A stretch of 64,000 nucleotides of DNA. Source: Fibrobacterota bacterium. Lineage in GTDB: Bacteria; Fibrobacterota; Chitinivibrionia; Chitinivibrionales; Chitinispirillaceae. Shown here piece after piece: positions 53,490 through 61,982 of the stretch. The translations under genes and the position numbers were made by a program. The notes beneath the pieces were generated by a model that was not told the origin of the DNA, made no database searches, and saw only the letters and a program-made list of their open reading frames with translations. The DNA is taken from contig JAEZKP010000025.1 of NCBI GenBank assembly GCA_023436145.1, positions 1 through 64,000 of the forward strand. Reading direction: 5' to 3'. Numbering within the stretch: position 1 is the stretch's first letter; each line of letters begins with the position of its first letter.

Positions 53490-56252
53490 TCATAAAGGAA
53501 AACGTAATTGTATGACAGTTCCCTTCCCGCATTCTGTCTTCAAATCAATAGTACCACCGCACTGTTGAACAATTTCATAAACGATGCAAAGCCCCAGACC
53601 AGTTCCTTTCCCCACCTCTTTGGTGGTGAAAAACGGCTCAAAAATTTTATCGCGAATCTCTTCTGGTATTCCCGGGCCATTGTCTTCTACTTCAAATACT
53701 GCGCTTTCATTTTCCTGGTACAAGCGCAAAGTGAGTTTACCTTCTTTTCCCATTGCATCAAGTGCATTTTCTGCGAGGTTGATTAGTGCCTGTTCGAGCT
53801 GAATCCGGTTAGCACTTATTGAAGGAACAGGTTTTTTTACATCTAAGACACATTTGGTACCATCAGTTTCCAGTCGTGCACTGATCCGTTTAACAATTTC
53901 ATTAATAAGAATTTCTGGATCGAGATTCTCTTTAGGTGATACTTTATTTCGGGAAAATGCCAGCAGTGCACGTACCAGATTTTGACATCGTAGTGCTTCT
54001 CTTATAATAGAGGTTATTGGGAGACGGCGACTGCACTCGGCGTCTTTTGACATACGTTTTTCCATTCCTTGAGCAAAACCGAGAATAACGCCCAGGGGGT
54101 TATTGATCTCATGTGCAATTCCGGCTGCTACTCTTCCGATAGCAGCCATTTTTGATGCCTGGACCAGTTGATTTTGTGTTTCCTGAATGGTTTTAAGATT
54201 TGCTTCAAGTTTCTCATTTTGCTCACGGGTTAGTTGCAGTGTTCTGGCAAGCATGATTTCCTGATTGCGCAATTTAATAAGGTTGGCAACCCGTGCGGTT
54301 ATTTCTTCTCTGTTAAACGGTTTGATTAGATAATCATCCGCTCCGCATTTGAGCCCCTGCAGCTTCATAGTGGTTTCTGCTTTTGCAGTTACAAGCAATA
54401 CTGGAATATGCTTTAACTCTCCAGCAGAGGATTTAATTTTTTCACATAGTTCATAACCGCTCATTACCGGCATCATAACATCGGAAACAATCAGTGCCGG
54501 GTGAAGTTTGCAGGCTGCTTTATATCCGAGCAGTCCGTTTTTTGCTCCGACAAGACGATAATATGGTTTGAGAACTGACATTATATAATCTCTCATTTCG
54601 TCAGTGTCATCTACCACCAGGACAAGGGGCTTTTCTGTATCGGGTTCAGGAATTGGGCCACAATTGCAGTCTCTGATAATTGAAAATTCCTCAACGACTG
54701 TATCTTCAGTACTGTCATCATCAAAGACCTCGAATGAGGATTTACCGGATGAAACATCTGCAGATTTGAAAGCCACTATATCACTTGCGCGCAATGCTCT
54801 GGCTGTTGTGAATGATGGTTGAACAATCAGATTCTCATCCAGATGGGCACATCCTTTGAGAAACCGCAGAATAAAGACACTTCCACATCCAGGCTTGCTT
54901 TGCACTTTAATAGAACCTTTGTGAAGTTCCACAAATTCTTTAACAATGGCAAGACCGATTCCTGTTCCGGAAAAGGCTCTGGTCTCGGTATCATCTACCT
55001 GAGAGAATCGCTCGAAAATCCGTTCCTGTTCTGTTTCCGGGATACCAATACCTGTATCCCTGATGTGAATTTCAACATCTTCTGATGTTTCTGCGAGGCT
55101 TATTGTGATGCAACCTCCATCAGGAGTGAACTTAAATGCGTTTGACAGCAGATTCAGCAGAATATTTTCGAATTTATCCAAATCAACATACACATTTACC
55201 ACATGATCGGGGATCTCCAGAATAAGACTTATCTTTCTGGATAAAACAGCAGACTCTATTGAAGCTGCATGGGAGCGGATTGTCTGAATGATATCGTATT
55301 CTGCAAAGTGAACTGTCATCTTACCGGAATCCAGCTTTGAGAGATCAAGTATGCTGTTGATCAGTTTCAGAAGTCTGAGTTGATTAAGGTGAATTACTTC
55401 CAGGTGATGTCGGAATTCATCTTGCAGATCTTTATTTTCAAGCAGCATTTCCAGTGGACCGATAGACAGAGTGAGAGGAGTTCTGATCTCATGTGAAACA
55501 TTAGAGAAAAAACGGTTTTTGATTTTATCCACTTTTTTGAGATTTTCATTGGCTTCTGCCAGTCGTTGGCGCTCCTCAGCCAGTTCGTGAAATGAACGCA
55601 GTTTGTTTAAAACAGTTGCTGTCTGACGTGCCAGGTTGGCAACCACTACAGCCATTTCACCTTCTGTTTCAATACGCGAATGAAATGAACGTCTTGATTT
55701 ACTGTTGCCACAAACCAGCAACCCTAGCGGAGAATCCTGATCACCAACCAGAAGATGCATGCTGAGATCATCTATCAAAAGGTCTTTTAATGAAAGCGCT
55801 TCTAAAACTTCTTCCCGCTCTTTTTCCGGTGATGACATCTCCAGAATAAGCACACCCTCCTGAAACCTTTCCTTGATATTTTGCGGTGTTAATTGAATCG
55901 AGAGCGCTTTTATAGTATCTATTTCATGCGGTTCATAATAACCCTCGTATGCACATATCATGAAACGAAATGAAGATGCTGAAGGTTCCTGTATTACTTT
56001 ACGTAAAAAAAGAGCACACCTTTCATATTCCAGTGTCTCTACAAAAAAGGACACCACCTTCTGTGCTACACAATTCTCATCTGCCGCAGAGTTGATCTCC
56101 TGTCCTACGGCGTTTAGAGCGTAATAAATAGAACGCTGATGATTGAGATGCTCCTGCAAAGAGTACAGACGGGATTCTGCCCGGAGGAGGTCCCGCACCT
56201 GAATGGAAAGACGCTGGTTTTCTGCTGAAAGCCGCTCAAGCTCTGAATCCAT
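53490..56252 (-). CDS. Hybrid sensor histidine kinase with two kinase cores and a central receiver
   Basis: About 920 residues from ATG 56252 (MDSELERLSAENQRL), chosen because AGAGGG lies eight bases upstream; a longer start at 56294 overlaps the FIST gene. Order: coiled coil (~1-45); GAF (~45-210); HisKA with FFSNVSHEIRTPLTLSIG; HATPase with N box (LLNLLSNAFKFTPDGG) and G1 DTGIGIPETEQ; receiver (LVLVVDDTDEMRDYI, Asp in ALIVSDVMMPVMSGYEL); coiled coil; second HisKA (GRVAAGIAHEINNPLGVI) and second HATPase ending FFTTKEVGKGTGLGL. No membrane segment. Sits between FIST sensor and REC-GGDEF-EAL genes. Confidence 0.94.
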   Translation of the reverse strand: MDSELERLSAENQRLSIQVRDLLRAESRLYSLQEHLNHQRSIYYALNAVGQEINSAADENCVAQKVVSFFVETLEYERCALFLRKVIQEPSASSFRFMICAYEGYYEPHEIDTIKALSIQLTPQNIKERFQEGVLILEMSSPEKEREEVLEALSLKDLLIDDLSMHLLVGDQDSPLGLLVCGNSKSRRSFHSRIETEGEMAVVVANLARQTATVLNKLRSFHELAEERQRLAEANENLKKVDKIKNRFFSNVSHEIRTPLTLSIGPLEMLLENKDLQDEFRHHLEVIHLNQLRLLKLINSILDLSKLDSGKMTVHFAEYDIIQTIRSHAASIESAVLSRKISLILEIPDHVVNVYVDLDKFENILLNLLSNAFKFTPDGGCITISLAETSEDVEIHIRDTGIGIPETEQERIFERFSQVDDTETRAFSGTGIGLAIVKEFVELHKGSIKVQSKPGCGSVFILRFLKGCAHLDENLIVQPSFTTARALRASDIVAFKSADVSSGKSSFEVFDDDSTEDTVVEEFSIIRDCNCGPIPEPDTEKPLVLVVDDTDEMRDYIMSVLKPYYRLVGAKNGLLGYKAACKLHPALIVSDVMMPVMSGYELCEKIKSSAGELKHIPVLLVTAKAETTMKLQGLKCGADDYLIKPFNREEITARVANLIKLRNQEIMLARTLQLTREQNEKLEANLKTIQETQNQLVQASKMAAIGRVAAGIAHEINNPLGVILGFAQGMEKRMSKDAECSRRLPITSIIREALRCQNLVRALLAFSRNKVSPKENLDPEILINEIVKRISARLETDGTKCVLDVKKPVPSISANRIQLEQALINLAENALDAMGKEGKLTLRLYQENESAVFEVEDNGPGIPEEIRDKIFEPFFTTKEVGKGTGLGLCIVYEIVQQCGGTIDLKTECGKGTVIQLRFPL

Positions 56253-56271
56253 ACTTTTTACCCTCTCTGTA

Positions 56272-57471
56272 TTACTGAAAACAGATAAGAACATTACTAT
56301 AATTGTGAAAACAGTTTACACCCTGAACCGGGCTGAATTCGCCATAGGTGTAAACTCCTATCCAGGGGACAACACCCTGGGGATCAATGCCCTGCTGAAC
56401 TAATTTTAAAAGCGATTGCTTTTCTTCATCTTTAAAGATGATTTTCCCTCTTCCGCCACATTCAATCTGAAGTACAAATCTGGGAAGATTGCCTGAAAGC
56501 TGTGATTTAATCTCTTCTACCAGGTTCTGATTCCCTTGTGCAATTTTGTCAAAGTCACGTCTTGTCATATAAAATCTGGTACCCTCGGCAATCTCTGTAG
56601 GAACGTAAACTGAGCCATCCGCCTCATCCCGCATAGGCATGAAACGGATCATATAGTCATCATAGCCACGCATGAATTCAGGGGCTTTGATACCTATGGA
56701 AAGGTAAACATTGGTTTTCTGCCAGTCATCATTGCGTTCTGCAACCGAAAGATATTCGTTTATGACCTGAAGGGCCGGTTTACCATCGATTTCATGAATA
56801 CGGTTTGCAACTGATCTGGTGACAGTACGTTCATCTCCGACAGGAACACAACCATGTTTTACGCCATAAACCAGTTTACCTGACCCGTATATAAGCGCAC
56901 AGGTTGCAGCATCGCTGCAGACTCCTTTATCTGTATACTGGTAAGTTCCTTCAAACTTCCAATTATCAGCTGCAGTACCCCCGAAATGTGGCAGCATTTT
57001 TCCAGGACTCATCTCATCCATAAGTCCTGATACCAGTTGATCATAATTCATTGTAAGGCCATCCGCAAAGGTCAGAAGACCCAAAGGATTTGCCCCATGA
57101 AGAGTATCTTTCAAAGAAGATCCGATACTGCGGCCGACTTTATTCGAATTCTCCTTCAAACCTAACGATGACGCAGTTGCAAAACGGTATTCATCCGATT
57201 TTATCACAGCTACAGCTACACTGAAGTTTGTCTCAACCGATTTATCCCTGAAGATGATTCCTTCTCCGGAGCAGCCAAAAATCGGAGCGTTACCTGCTGT
57301 TTGGCGAACCGCATTGTAAATAATGTGCTGTTTGTAACCTACTGTTGAAAAAAGCAATATGAGATCTGGTTCAGTTATGCCTGCTGATTGCAGTGCTGCT
57401 GTAGCAGCATCTCTTCCGGCGATATTCGGGTTACGATCATCACTGTATCCAACACCACATGAAAATCCCAT
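56272..57471 (-). CDS. FIST-domain sensor protein
   Basis: About 399 residues from ATG 57471 (MGFSCGVGYSDDRNPN), with AAAGGAGACAGT just upstream; the frame runs 11 codons further. The FIST N domain has LILLFSTVGYKQHIIYNAVR, PIFGCSGEGIIFRD, LLTFADGLTMNYDQLVSGL and HFGGTAADNWKF; the FIST_C domain has GKPALQVINEYLS, LSIGIKAPEF and LQIECGGRGKIIF. FIST domains are thought to sense small ligands such as amino acids and signal to kinases. It is the first gene of the three-gene signalling row, 19 bases upstream of the kinase. Confidence 0.92.
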   Translation of the reverse strand: MGFSCGVGYSDDRNPNIAGRDAATAALQSAGITEPDLILLFSTVGYKQHIIYNAVRQTAGNAPIFGCSGEGIIFRDKSVETNFSVAVAVIKSDEYRFATASSLGLKENSNKVGRSIGSSLKDTLHGANPLGLLTFADGLTMNYDQLVSGLMDEMSPGKMLPHFGGTAADNWKFEGTYQYTDKGVCSDAATCALIYGSGKLVYGVKHGCVPVGDERTVTRSVANRIHEIDGKPALQVINEYLSVAERNDDWQKTNVYLSIGIKAPEFMRGYDDYMIRFMPMRDEADGSVYVPTEIAEGTRFYMTRRDFDKIAQGNQNLVEEIKSQLSGNLPRFVLQIECGGRGKIIFKDEEKQSLLKLVQQGIDPQGVVPWIGVYTYGEFSPVQGVNCFHNYSNVLICFQ

Positions 57472-57825
57472 ACTGTCTCCTTTGAAGCTGAAAAAAATAA
57501 ACAAAAGAAAATATAAGCCGTTGTGCTTAACTTGCAGACTCTCTGATGTCAGGCTTATTTCTTACATGGGAACAGCTGATTAGTAGTAAGACTCTGAAGC
57601 TGAAGTGAAATGAGCATACATCCGGATATTATAGACACTTGCTCAACTCATCATATTGTCTTACTAAACCGTTGTATCAGAGATTATAACCATAAAGAGG
57701 GAGTTTGTCAAAAAAAAAATAAACAAGCGACATCGAATCTATTATATCAAATGAAAATAAAAATAAAAAACTTCACAAAAGAGTAGTGGGCAGTAAAAAT
57801 CTATATACTTAATGAATGGACAGAA
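57472..57825. other. AT-rich upstream region of the FIST operon
   Basis: About 350 AT-rich bases that should carry the leftward promoter of the FIST operon. No gene is supported. The structured block to the right is listed separately. Confidence 0.5.
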
Positions 57826-57953
57826 AGCTGATAACCCCGGTAACGCTAATCCGGCAGTAATCAAAGAGATGTGAGCTGCTCTTTTTGATAACGGGGCGTT
57901 GGCTGAAACGGGAACCGCTGCTCCCGGTTCAAGTCAATCCGGAACCAGCGGTT
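57826..57953. other. Structured intergenic region with nested inverted repeats
   Basis: Two adjacent foldable units. The first pairs AGC/GCT, AAC/GTT and CCCCG/CGGGG at its ends (57826-57839 with 57892-57904) and, inside, ATC+AAAGAG (57860-57868) with CTCTTT+GAT (57879-57889, a TT bulge). The second pairs AACCGCT (57913-57919) with AGCGGTT (57947-57953) and GGTTC (57926-57930) with GAACC (57942-57946), followed by T's. Pairings are seen directly; whether this is an RNA element, recombination site or terminator is unknown. Confidence 0.4.
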
Positions 57954-58002
57954 TTATATGGGAATATCTGTTATGGGAAAATATTTGATGTGACTGTATA
58001 AA

Positions 58003-58287
58003 TCACTTCAAATTAAGGCGCGTAACCGGCTTTCCCTCGTGTTTTCTTATTATTGCCGAATTTGCCCTCTTCAGGTTTCCGCTTATTGAACGGCCATTCA
58101 TTGTATATGTTCTAAGGTTACCTGATTTTTGTGTGGTAATCACATCTTTAGAAACCCGCTTTTTGATCGGGGTATCATATTCAAAAGTTGCATAAATACC
58201 AATTTCCTCGCAAACTGGATCACAATCGAAATAAGTTGCCCGAAGGATTTTTTTATTAGTATCGATGTGCTCTCTGTTAAACGCGTA
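58003..58287 (-). pseudogene. Truncated C-terminal coding fragment
   Basis: A minus-strand frame with no start codon near its beginning: open from just after a TAA at 58288-58290 down to a TGA at 58003-58005 (94 residues). The translation is protein-like: NREHIDTNKKILRATYFDCD, VCEEIGIYATFEYDTPIKKR, NGRSISGNLKRANSAIIRK, ending GKPVTRLNLK. It has lost its N-terminal part. Its upstream edge coincides with the 5' edge of a plus-strand fragment (58285), pointing to a rearrangement junction there. Family not recognised. Confidence 0.5.
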
Positions 58288-58518
58288 TTACGATGCCAGA
58301 TTTCAATTGACCAGGCCGGTGCACCATACGAAGAAGATAAAATGAACCTGTCCTACTGGTTATTTAAAATTGGAAATCCGATGGTGGTAAATGAGTCGAT
58401 TACAGTTCAGAACAGACCGCGTTTCAATTTTAAATTTGTAAAAAAATCCGATCTACTGAGAATGAAAAGTTGGGATGAAATATCTGATACATACCGGGGT
58501 GTAATGAAAGAAGAGTAG
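58285..58518 (+). pseudogene. Truncated coding fragment upstream of vsr
   Basis: A plus-strand frame whose convincing protein-like part begins at about 58285 (VLRCQISIDQAGAPYEEDK, NLSYWLFKIGNPMVVNESI, SWDEISDTYRGVMKEE). The open frame extends leftward to an ATG at 58129, but that part lies antisense to the minus-strand fragment and reads poorly. The first in-frame ATG inside the good part is at 58342. It ends 40 bases before vsr. Either a small gene of 58 residues or the tail of a broken one; family not recognised. Confidence 0.4.
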
Positions 58519-58558
58519 CTTTAGTGAAACTGATTTAGTATAGGAATGCAAGTTCAAA

Positions 58559-59029
58559 ATGGCCGACAAGATTTCAAAAGAGCATCGATCCTGGAATATG
58601 TCCCGTATCCGTTCCAAAGACACAAAACCTGAGAAGGTAATCCGATCTCTTTTGCATAGAGCCGGTTTGCGATTCCGTCTGCATTGCAGGAATCTGCCTG
58701 GAAAACCGGATCTGGTTTTTCCCAGATACAAAACCGTGATATTTGTCCACGGGTGTTTCTGGCATCGCCATGAGGGTTGCAGGGATGCAACAACACTGGG
58801 TTCCAGAACCGAATTTTGGAACAGAAAATTTTCAGATAATATCCAGCGTGATAAAAAGGTCAAAGCAGCTCTGGAAGAGATGGGGTGGAGAGTACTTGTT
58901 GTCTGGGAATGTGAAATAAAAAAGAATAATACACAGCTTAAATACCGCATCCTTAAAGAATTGGGAGTATATAGCATGTTTAAACCGGAAAATGACGGTG
59001 ATGAGTACATGAAAGTTGCTGAAGAATAG
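58559..59029 (+). CDS. vsr: Very short patch repair endonuclease Vsr
   Basis: A 156-residue protein of normal Vsr length. Signature segments are MSRIRSKDTKPEKVIRSLLH, LRFRLHCRNLPGKPDLVFPR (catalytic Asp), TVIFVHGCFWHRHEGCRDAT (Thr, His and zinc-binding Cys/His), and WRVLVVWECEIKKN (last zinc Cys). Vsr nicks T:G mismatches left by deamination of 5-methylcytosine, usually beside a C5-methyltransferase such as Dcm. No methylase is in the window. It is flanked by damaged genes, typical for a defence-associated locus in decay. Confidence 0.95.
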   Translation: MADKISKEHRSWNMSRIRSKDTKPEKVIRSLLHRAGLRFRLHCRNLPGKPDLVFPRYKTVIFVHGCFWHRHEGCRDATTLGSRTEFWNRKFSDNIQRDKKVKAALEEMGWRVLVVWECEIKKNNTQLKYRILKELGVYSMFKPENDGDEYMKVAEE

Positions 59030-59063
59030 ATAAGCCGTGCAGCTTTCCCGGTTTAAGGAATGG

Positions 59064-59600
59064 TTAATTTTTTGTAAATTCAATAATTACCAGCCGGTTG
59101 CCTTCAGGCAACACTCTGTCAAAAATGATTGAGTTGATCCAGCCAGTTTTCTTTGTCAGTTCTTCATATCTCCTGTTTCTGTAAGAAATGTCATGGTATA
59201 AACTGAAGGCTTTCTCAATAAATGCTGTATATTTATCATTGATAGAATTTGATACTTCTGAAATAAAAAGAAGACCTGTTCCATTCACATCTGGTGTCTG
59301 ATCTAATAACTTTTTCACCTGGTTCAACGATGCTTTGGATTCACATAACAGACCGGCACCATAAACCTGCTTGAGTTCTATTTGCATCTGGTAATCAGAA
59401 GACTGCACTGTTATGTCACATCTTTTATACTCTCTGTAAGTAGTTGCGCCGGGGTACTTTTTATGAAGGTAGATTGCAAGTTTATCGCGAAAATAGGACT
59501 ATGATTTACCTGTTTGAATCAGATAGTTCAATTCAACCGGATCGATTTCGTTAAAACATTCAGAAACAATACTTTGCAGTTCAACAGATTCCATCAACAT
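59064..59600 (-). pseudogene. PD-(D/E)XK nuclease-like gene interrupted by an in-frame TAG
   Basis: Reading from ATG 59600 (AAAGGATAATCCCA upstream), the frame gives MLMESVELQSIVSECFNEID, VELNYLIQTGKS, then TAG at 59499-59501, then continues in the same frame (SYFRDKLAIYLHKKYPGATT, YREYKRCDITVQSSDYQMQI, ELKQVYGAGLL) to a stop at 59064: 178 codons in all. Asp of CDI and Glu-x-Lys of IELK are spaced as in PD-(D/E)XK nucleases, which suits a restriction enzyme next to Vsr. A CAG or GAG codon mutated to TAG is the simplest reading. The nuclease call is inference. The part after the stop includes an ATG at 59384 that could restart a shorter product. Confidence 0.6.
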
Positions 59601-59820
59601 TGGGATTATCCTTTCAACGGATTTGCTGTTATTTTATCTGATTGTACTACTTTGCTGCTTGTTAAAAAAACATCGGGTTGTCTTTGTAGTATATCACTTT
59701 AATTTGACAAATTCATTAAGAAATTTTCTGGAAATCATTTGTAGTACTGATTCAAACAGGTATTTTACCTGTGCTGCAGAAGACAATATCCGTAAATCAG
59801 AAAACTTTTAAGGATTATCT

Positions 59821-60213
59821 ATGAGTAAAAAAACAATTCAACCCGGTAATGCCTTAACACAGTCCTTCGTTGTTGAGCGCCATCAGACGGCAAGAGCACT
59901 TGGTTCTGGAGAACTGGAAGTCTTTTCTACACCATCCATGATTGCCTGCATGGAAAATACCGCTATGAAGCTTATTGCAGAGTCGCTTATTGAAGGTTTC
60001 AGTTCAGTAGGTGCAGAGATCAATGCAAAACATCTTAAGGCATCAGCGATAGGGGAGAGAATCGTTATTAAAGCAACCGTTATATCCGTGCAGGCGAGAT
60101 CGGTTTATTTCGAAATTACAGCTGTAAATGACAAAGGAAACCTGATAGGCACAGCAACCCACACCAGGGTTATTGTGGATGTTCAGCGATTTATGGCAAA
60201 AATATCCGGTTGA
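59821..60213 (+). CDS. Hotdog-fold thioesterase (FlK-like)
   Basis: A 130-residue single-domain hotdog protein: GNALTQSFVVERHQTARALG, then STPSMIACMENTAMKLI (the conserved STP...E element of the FlK group), VGAEINAKHLKASAIGERI (the conserved His/G region), and ITAVNDKGNLIGTATHTRVI. It likely hydrolyses acyl-CoA thioesters; FlK itself handles fluoroacetyl-CoA, but general acyl-CoA housekeeping is the usual role of such relatives. TAAGGATTATCT precedes the ATG. Convergent with the following Cys-rich gene. Confidence 0.85.
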   Translation: MSKKTIQPGNALTQSFVVERHQTARALGSGELEVFSTPSMIACMENTAMKLIAESLIEGFSSVGAEINAKHLKASAIGERIVIKATVISVQARSVYFEITAVNDKGNLIGTATHTRVIVDVQRFMAKISG

Positions 60214-60220
60214 ATCATTC

Positions 60221-60718
60221 TCACTCTGATTCCTGTGCTGTCGAGCAATAATCTTTTTGAAAGCATCTATCGCAATCGCCAGTACAGCCATCGAGTACAT
60301 TGACAAAACCACTTATCATCTCTTGTTGAACGGTTTCATTAGGAATACAGTCTTCGACCAGATGTTTGTAAAGTAGGTCTTTGGGTAGTTTTTCGTTGAA
60401 CCCTAATTGGATGTTGTGAGTGGAGAGAATCAGAGCGATATCATCAAGTTTATCGGAAATTTCCTTCTTAGACATGGATTTAACCGGTGGAAACTTATAA
60501 TGTGGGGGAAAAAGAGAACGCATTGGAATTCGCGGACTGTCATAGGCTTCTTCAAAGGCGATTACATTTTTCAGAAACATATTTTCGATTTCGGGATCGA
60601 GATCTTCACATCTACCAAAGATGCCTCCTTTTAAGGTGATTTCATCTTGAAGTGCCTTGTTTTCCAATTGCAGATCAATTTTTTTCTGCTCATCATTCTG
60701 CCATTTTTCAGAATACAT
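60221..60718 (-). CDS. Hypothetical protein with C-terminal cysteine cluster, 165 residues
   Basis: I place the start at ATG 60718 (MYSEKWQNDEQKKIDLQ), which has AAAGGAACACACTT upstream; the frame extends 25 codons further. An N-terminal coiled coil, a Pro-rich middle (IPMRSLFPPHYKFPPVKSM) and a C-terminal cluster CTGDCDRCFQKDYC (C-x3-C-x2-C-x5-C) that could hold zinc or an Fe-S cluster. No family recognised. It sits eight bases from, and convergent with, the thioesterase gene and upstream of the initiator tRNA region. Confidence 0.6.
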   Translation of the reverse strand: MYSEKWQNDEQKKIDLQLENKALQDEITLKGGIFGRCEDLDPEIENMFLKNVIAFEEAYDSPRIPMRSLFPPHYKFPPVKSMSKKEISDKLDDIALILSTHNIQLGFNEKLPKDLLYKHLVEDCIPNETVQQEMISGFVNVLDGCTGDCDRCFQKDYCSTAQESE

Positions 60719-60989
60719 AAGTGTGTTCCTTTGTTTGATGGGGAGGATTTTTATATAAAGGAAGCTGAAGCTGCAAATTTCAAGCCAGCTCATAAAGTTT
60801 AAAAATTAAGGTTTTGAATGGAATTTAAGGTGATTTGATGGATAGAATTATCAATATGAGAAATATGATAAAAAAATGATAAGATTTTCTTGCAGTGGGT
60901 GGTGCGGTGATTTATATTAGTCTGGCTTGATTGAAAACGGCATGATACTTGCAGTTAAAAAGTCAGGTAGAGAAATAATTTTGACATAT

Positions 60990-61154
<165 letters not shown>

Positions 61155-61184
61155 CGAGCCGGAGCATAGGATGTGCGAAGACCA

Positions 61185-61290
61185 TCCCGGTCTTCCGGGA
61201 CCCGTAGGGCGCGCGTAGCTGGATGCGAAGCGTGAACTATCGGCAGTGAGGAACCACGCGTCTTCGCGTGAAATCGTGCCCCCGGCATCA
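61185..61290 (+). other. tRNA-like T-arm fragment with two GC hairpins
   Basis: Two 6-bp hairpins share the loop TCTT: TCCCGG-TCTT-CCGGGA (61185-61200) and CACGCG-TCTT-CGCGTG (61255-61270). The second runs into AAATCGTGCCCCCGGCATCA (61271-61290), which matches the tRNA-fMet T-loop, T stem and acceptor end closely (AAATCGTGCCCCCGCTACCA in the gene). The 293 bases that follow up to the GIY-YIG gene show no other supported feature. Confidence 0.6.
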
Positions 61291-61583
61291 AATAAAATCC
61301 TGATCATTCATGGATTTAAAGTAACTTAACAAATTGGCTGTTATTATTATTTGTACACATAAAGTTCCCATATAGAAGATGAAAAATACGATGGGTTAGT
61401 ATTTTGCAATTATTTCCGTTATCCTTTTTGTTATCATTCTTAATATCCAGAATTACAGATATTTTTTGAATAATTTCAAGCTTCATAGCTTTACGTAAAT
61501 TGTGAAATGGTCGAGGAACAAGCAGCACCTGGATATCGCTGATGAAATTGTGCTCCGTATTAAAAATCCTATAGGTATCTTAT

Positions 61584-61838
61584 ATGTATTATATCTACAT
61601 AATCAAATGCATTGAAGGTCGCTATTATATTGGATCGACCGAAAATGTTGAATGCCGCATACAACAGCACAATTCCAAGCAATTTAAAAGCTGGACCAGC
61701 AGATACAAACAATGGGAGTTGATATATTCTGAACAATTATCTACCCGTAAAGAAGCTTTGACTCGTGAAAAACAGATAAAATCTTTTAAGGGTGGAAGAG
61801 CATTTCTGAAATTGATAAGTAGCTCGTTAGACTCATAA
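61584..61838 (+). CDS. GIY-YIG endonuclease (COG2827/UPF0213-like)
   Basis: An 84-residue single-domain GIY-YIG nuclease: YYIYIIKCIEGRYYIGSTEN (the GIY and YIG elements), VECRIQQHNS with its conserved Arg, WTSRYKQWELIYSEQ, and TRKEALTREKQIKSFKGGRA (catalytic Glu region). Length is right for the family, which hydrolyses DNA strands. The final residues SSSLDS and the stop lie in sequence that resembles the D-arm-to-anticodon part of tRNA-fMet (61820-61841). It is the only gene in the proposed tRNA-associated element. Confidence 0.88.
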   Translation: MYYIYIIKCIEGRYYIGSTENVECRIQQHNSKQFKSWTSRYKQWELIYSEQLSTRKEALTREKQIKSFKGGRAFLKLISSSLDS

Positions 61839-61874
61839 TCCCGTCCCGCCACCGGCGGGATTCAAATAGTGTCC
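61819..61874 (+). other. Degenerate tRNA-fMet-like fragment with hairpin
   Basis: TAGCTCGTTAGACTCATAAT matches TAGCTCGTTGGGCTCATAAC of tRNA-fMet with three changes in 20 bases. The 3' half of the anticodon stem is replaced by TCCCGCC-ACC-GGCGGGA (61844-61860), followed by TTCAAATAGTG, a T-loop remnant. It overlaps the end of the GIY-YIG gene. Confidence 0.65.
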
Positions 61875-61982
61875 ATGAAACTGAATATAACACCCGAAAA
61901 GTCAGGAATTTAAGGCAAGTTGAAAGATTCACCTTTGTTATTATATAAAAATATATTTGGAAACATACATTCTATTTTAACA

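Noticed and set aside
57826..57904. Integron attC site
   Set aside because: The outer arms are dyad-like but lack RYYYAAC/GTTRRRY cores, and there is no integrase or cassette array.
58453..59010. 185-codon minus-strand ORF opposite vsr
   Set aside because: Antisense to a clearly conserved Vsr gene.
61316..61528. 70-codon minus-strand ORF between tRNA-like fragments
   Set aside because: No start signal, Asn/Lys-rich composition and no recognisable pattern; could be a remnant but I cannot support it.
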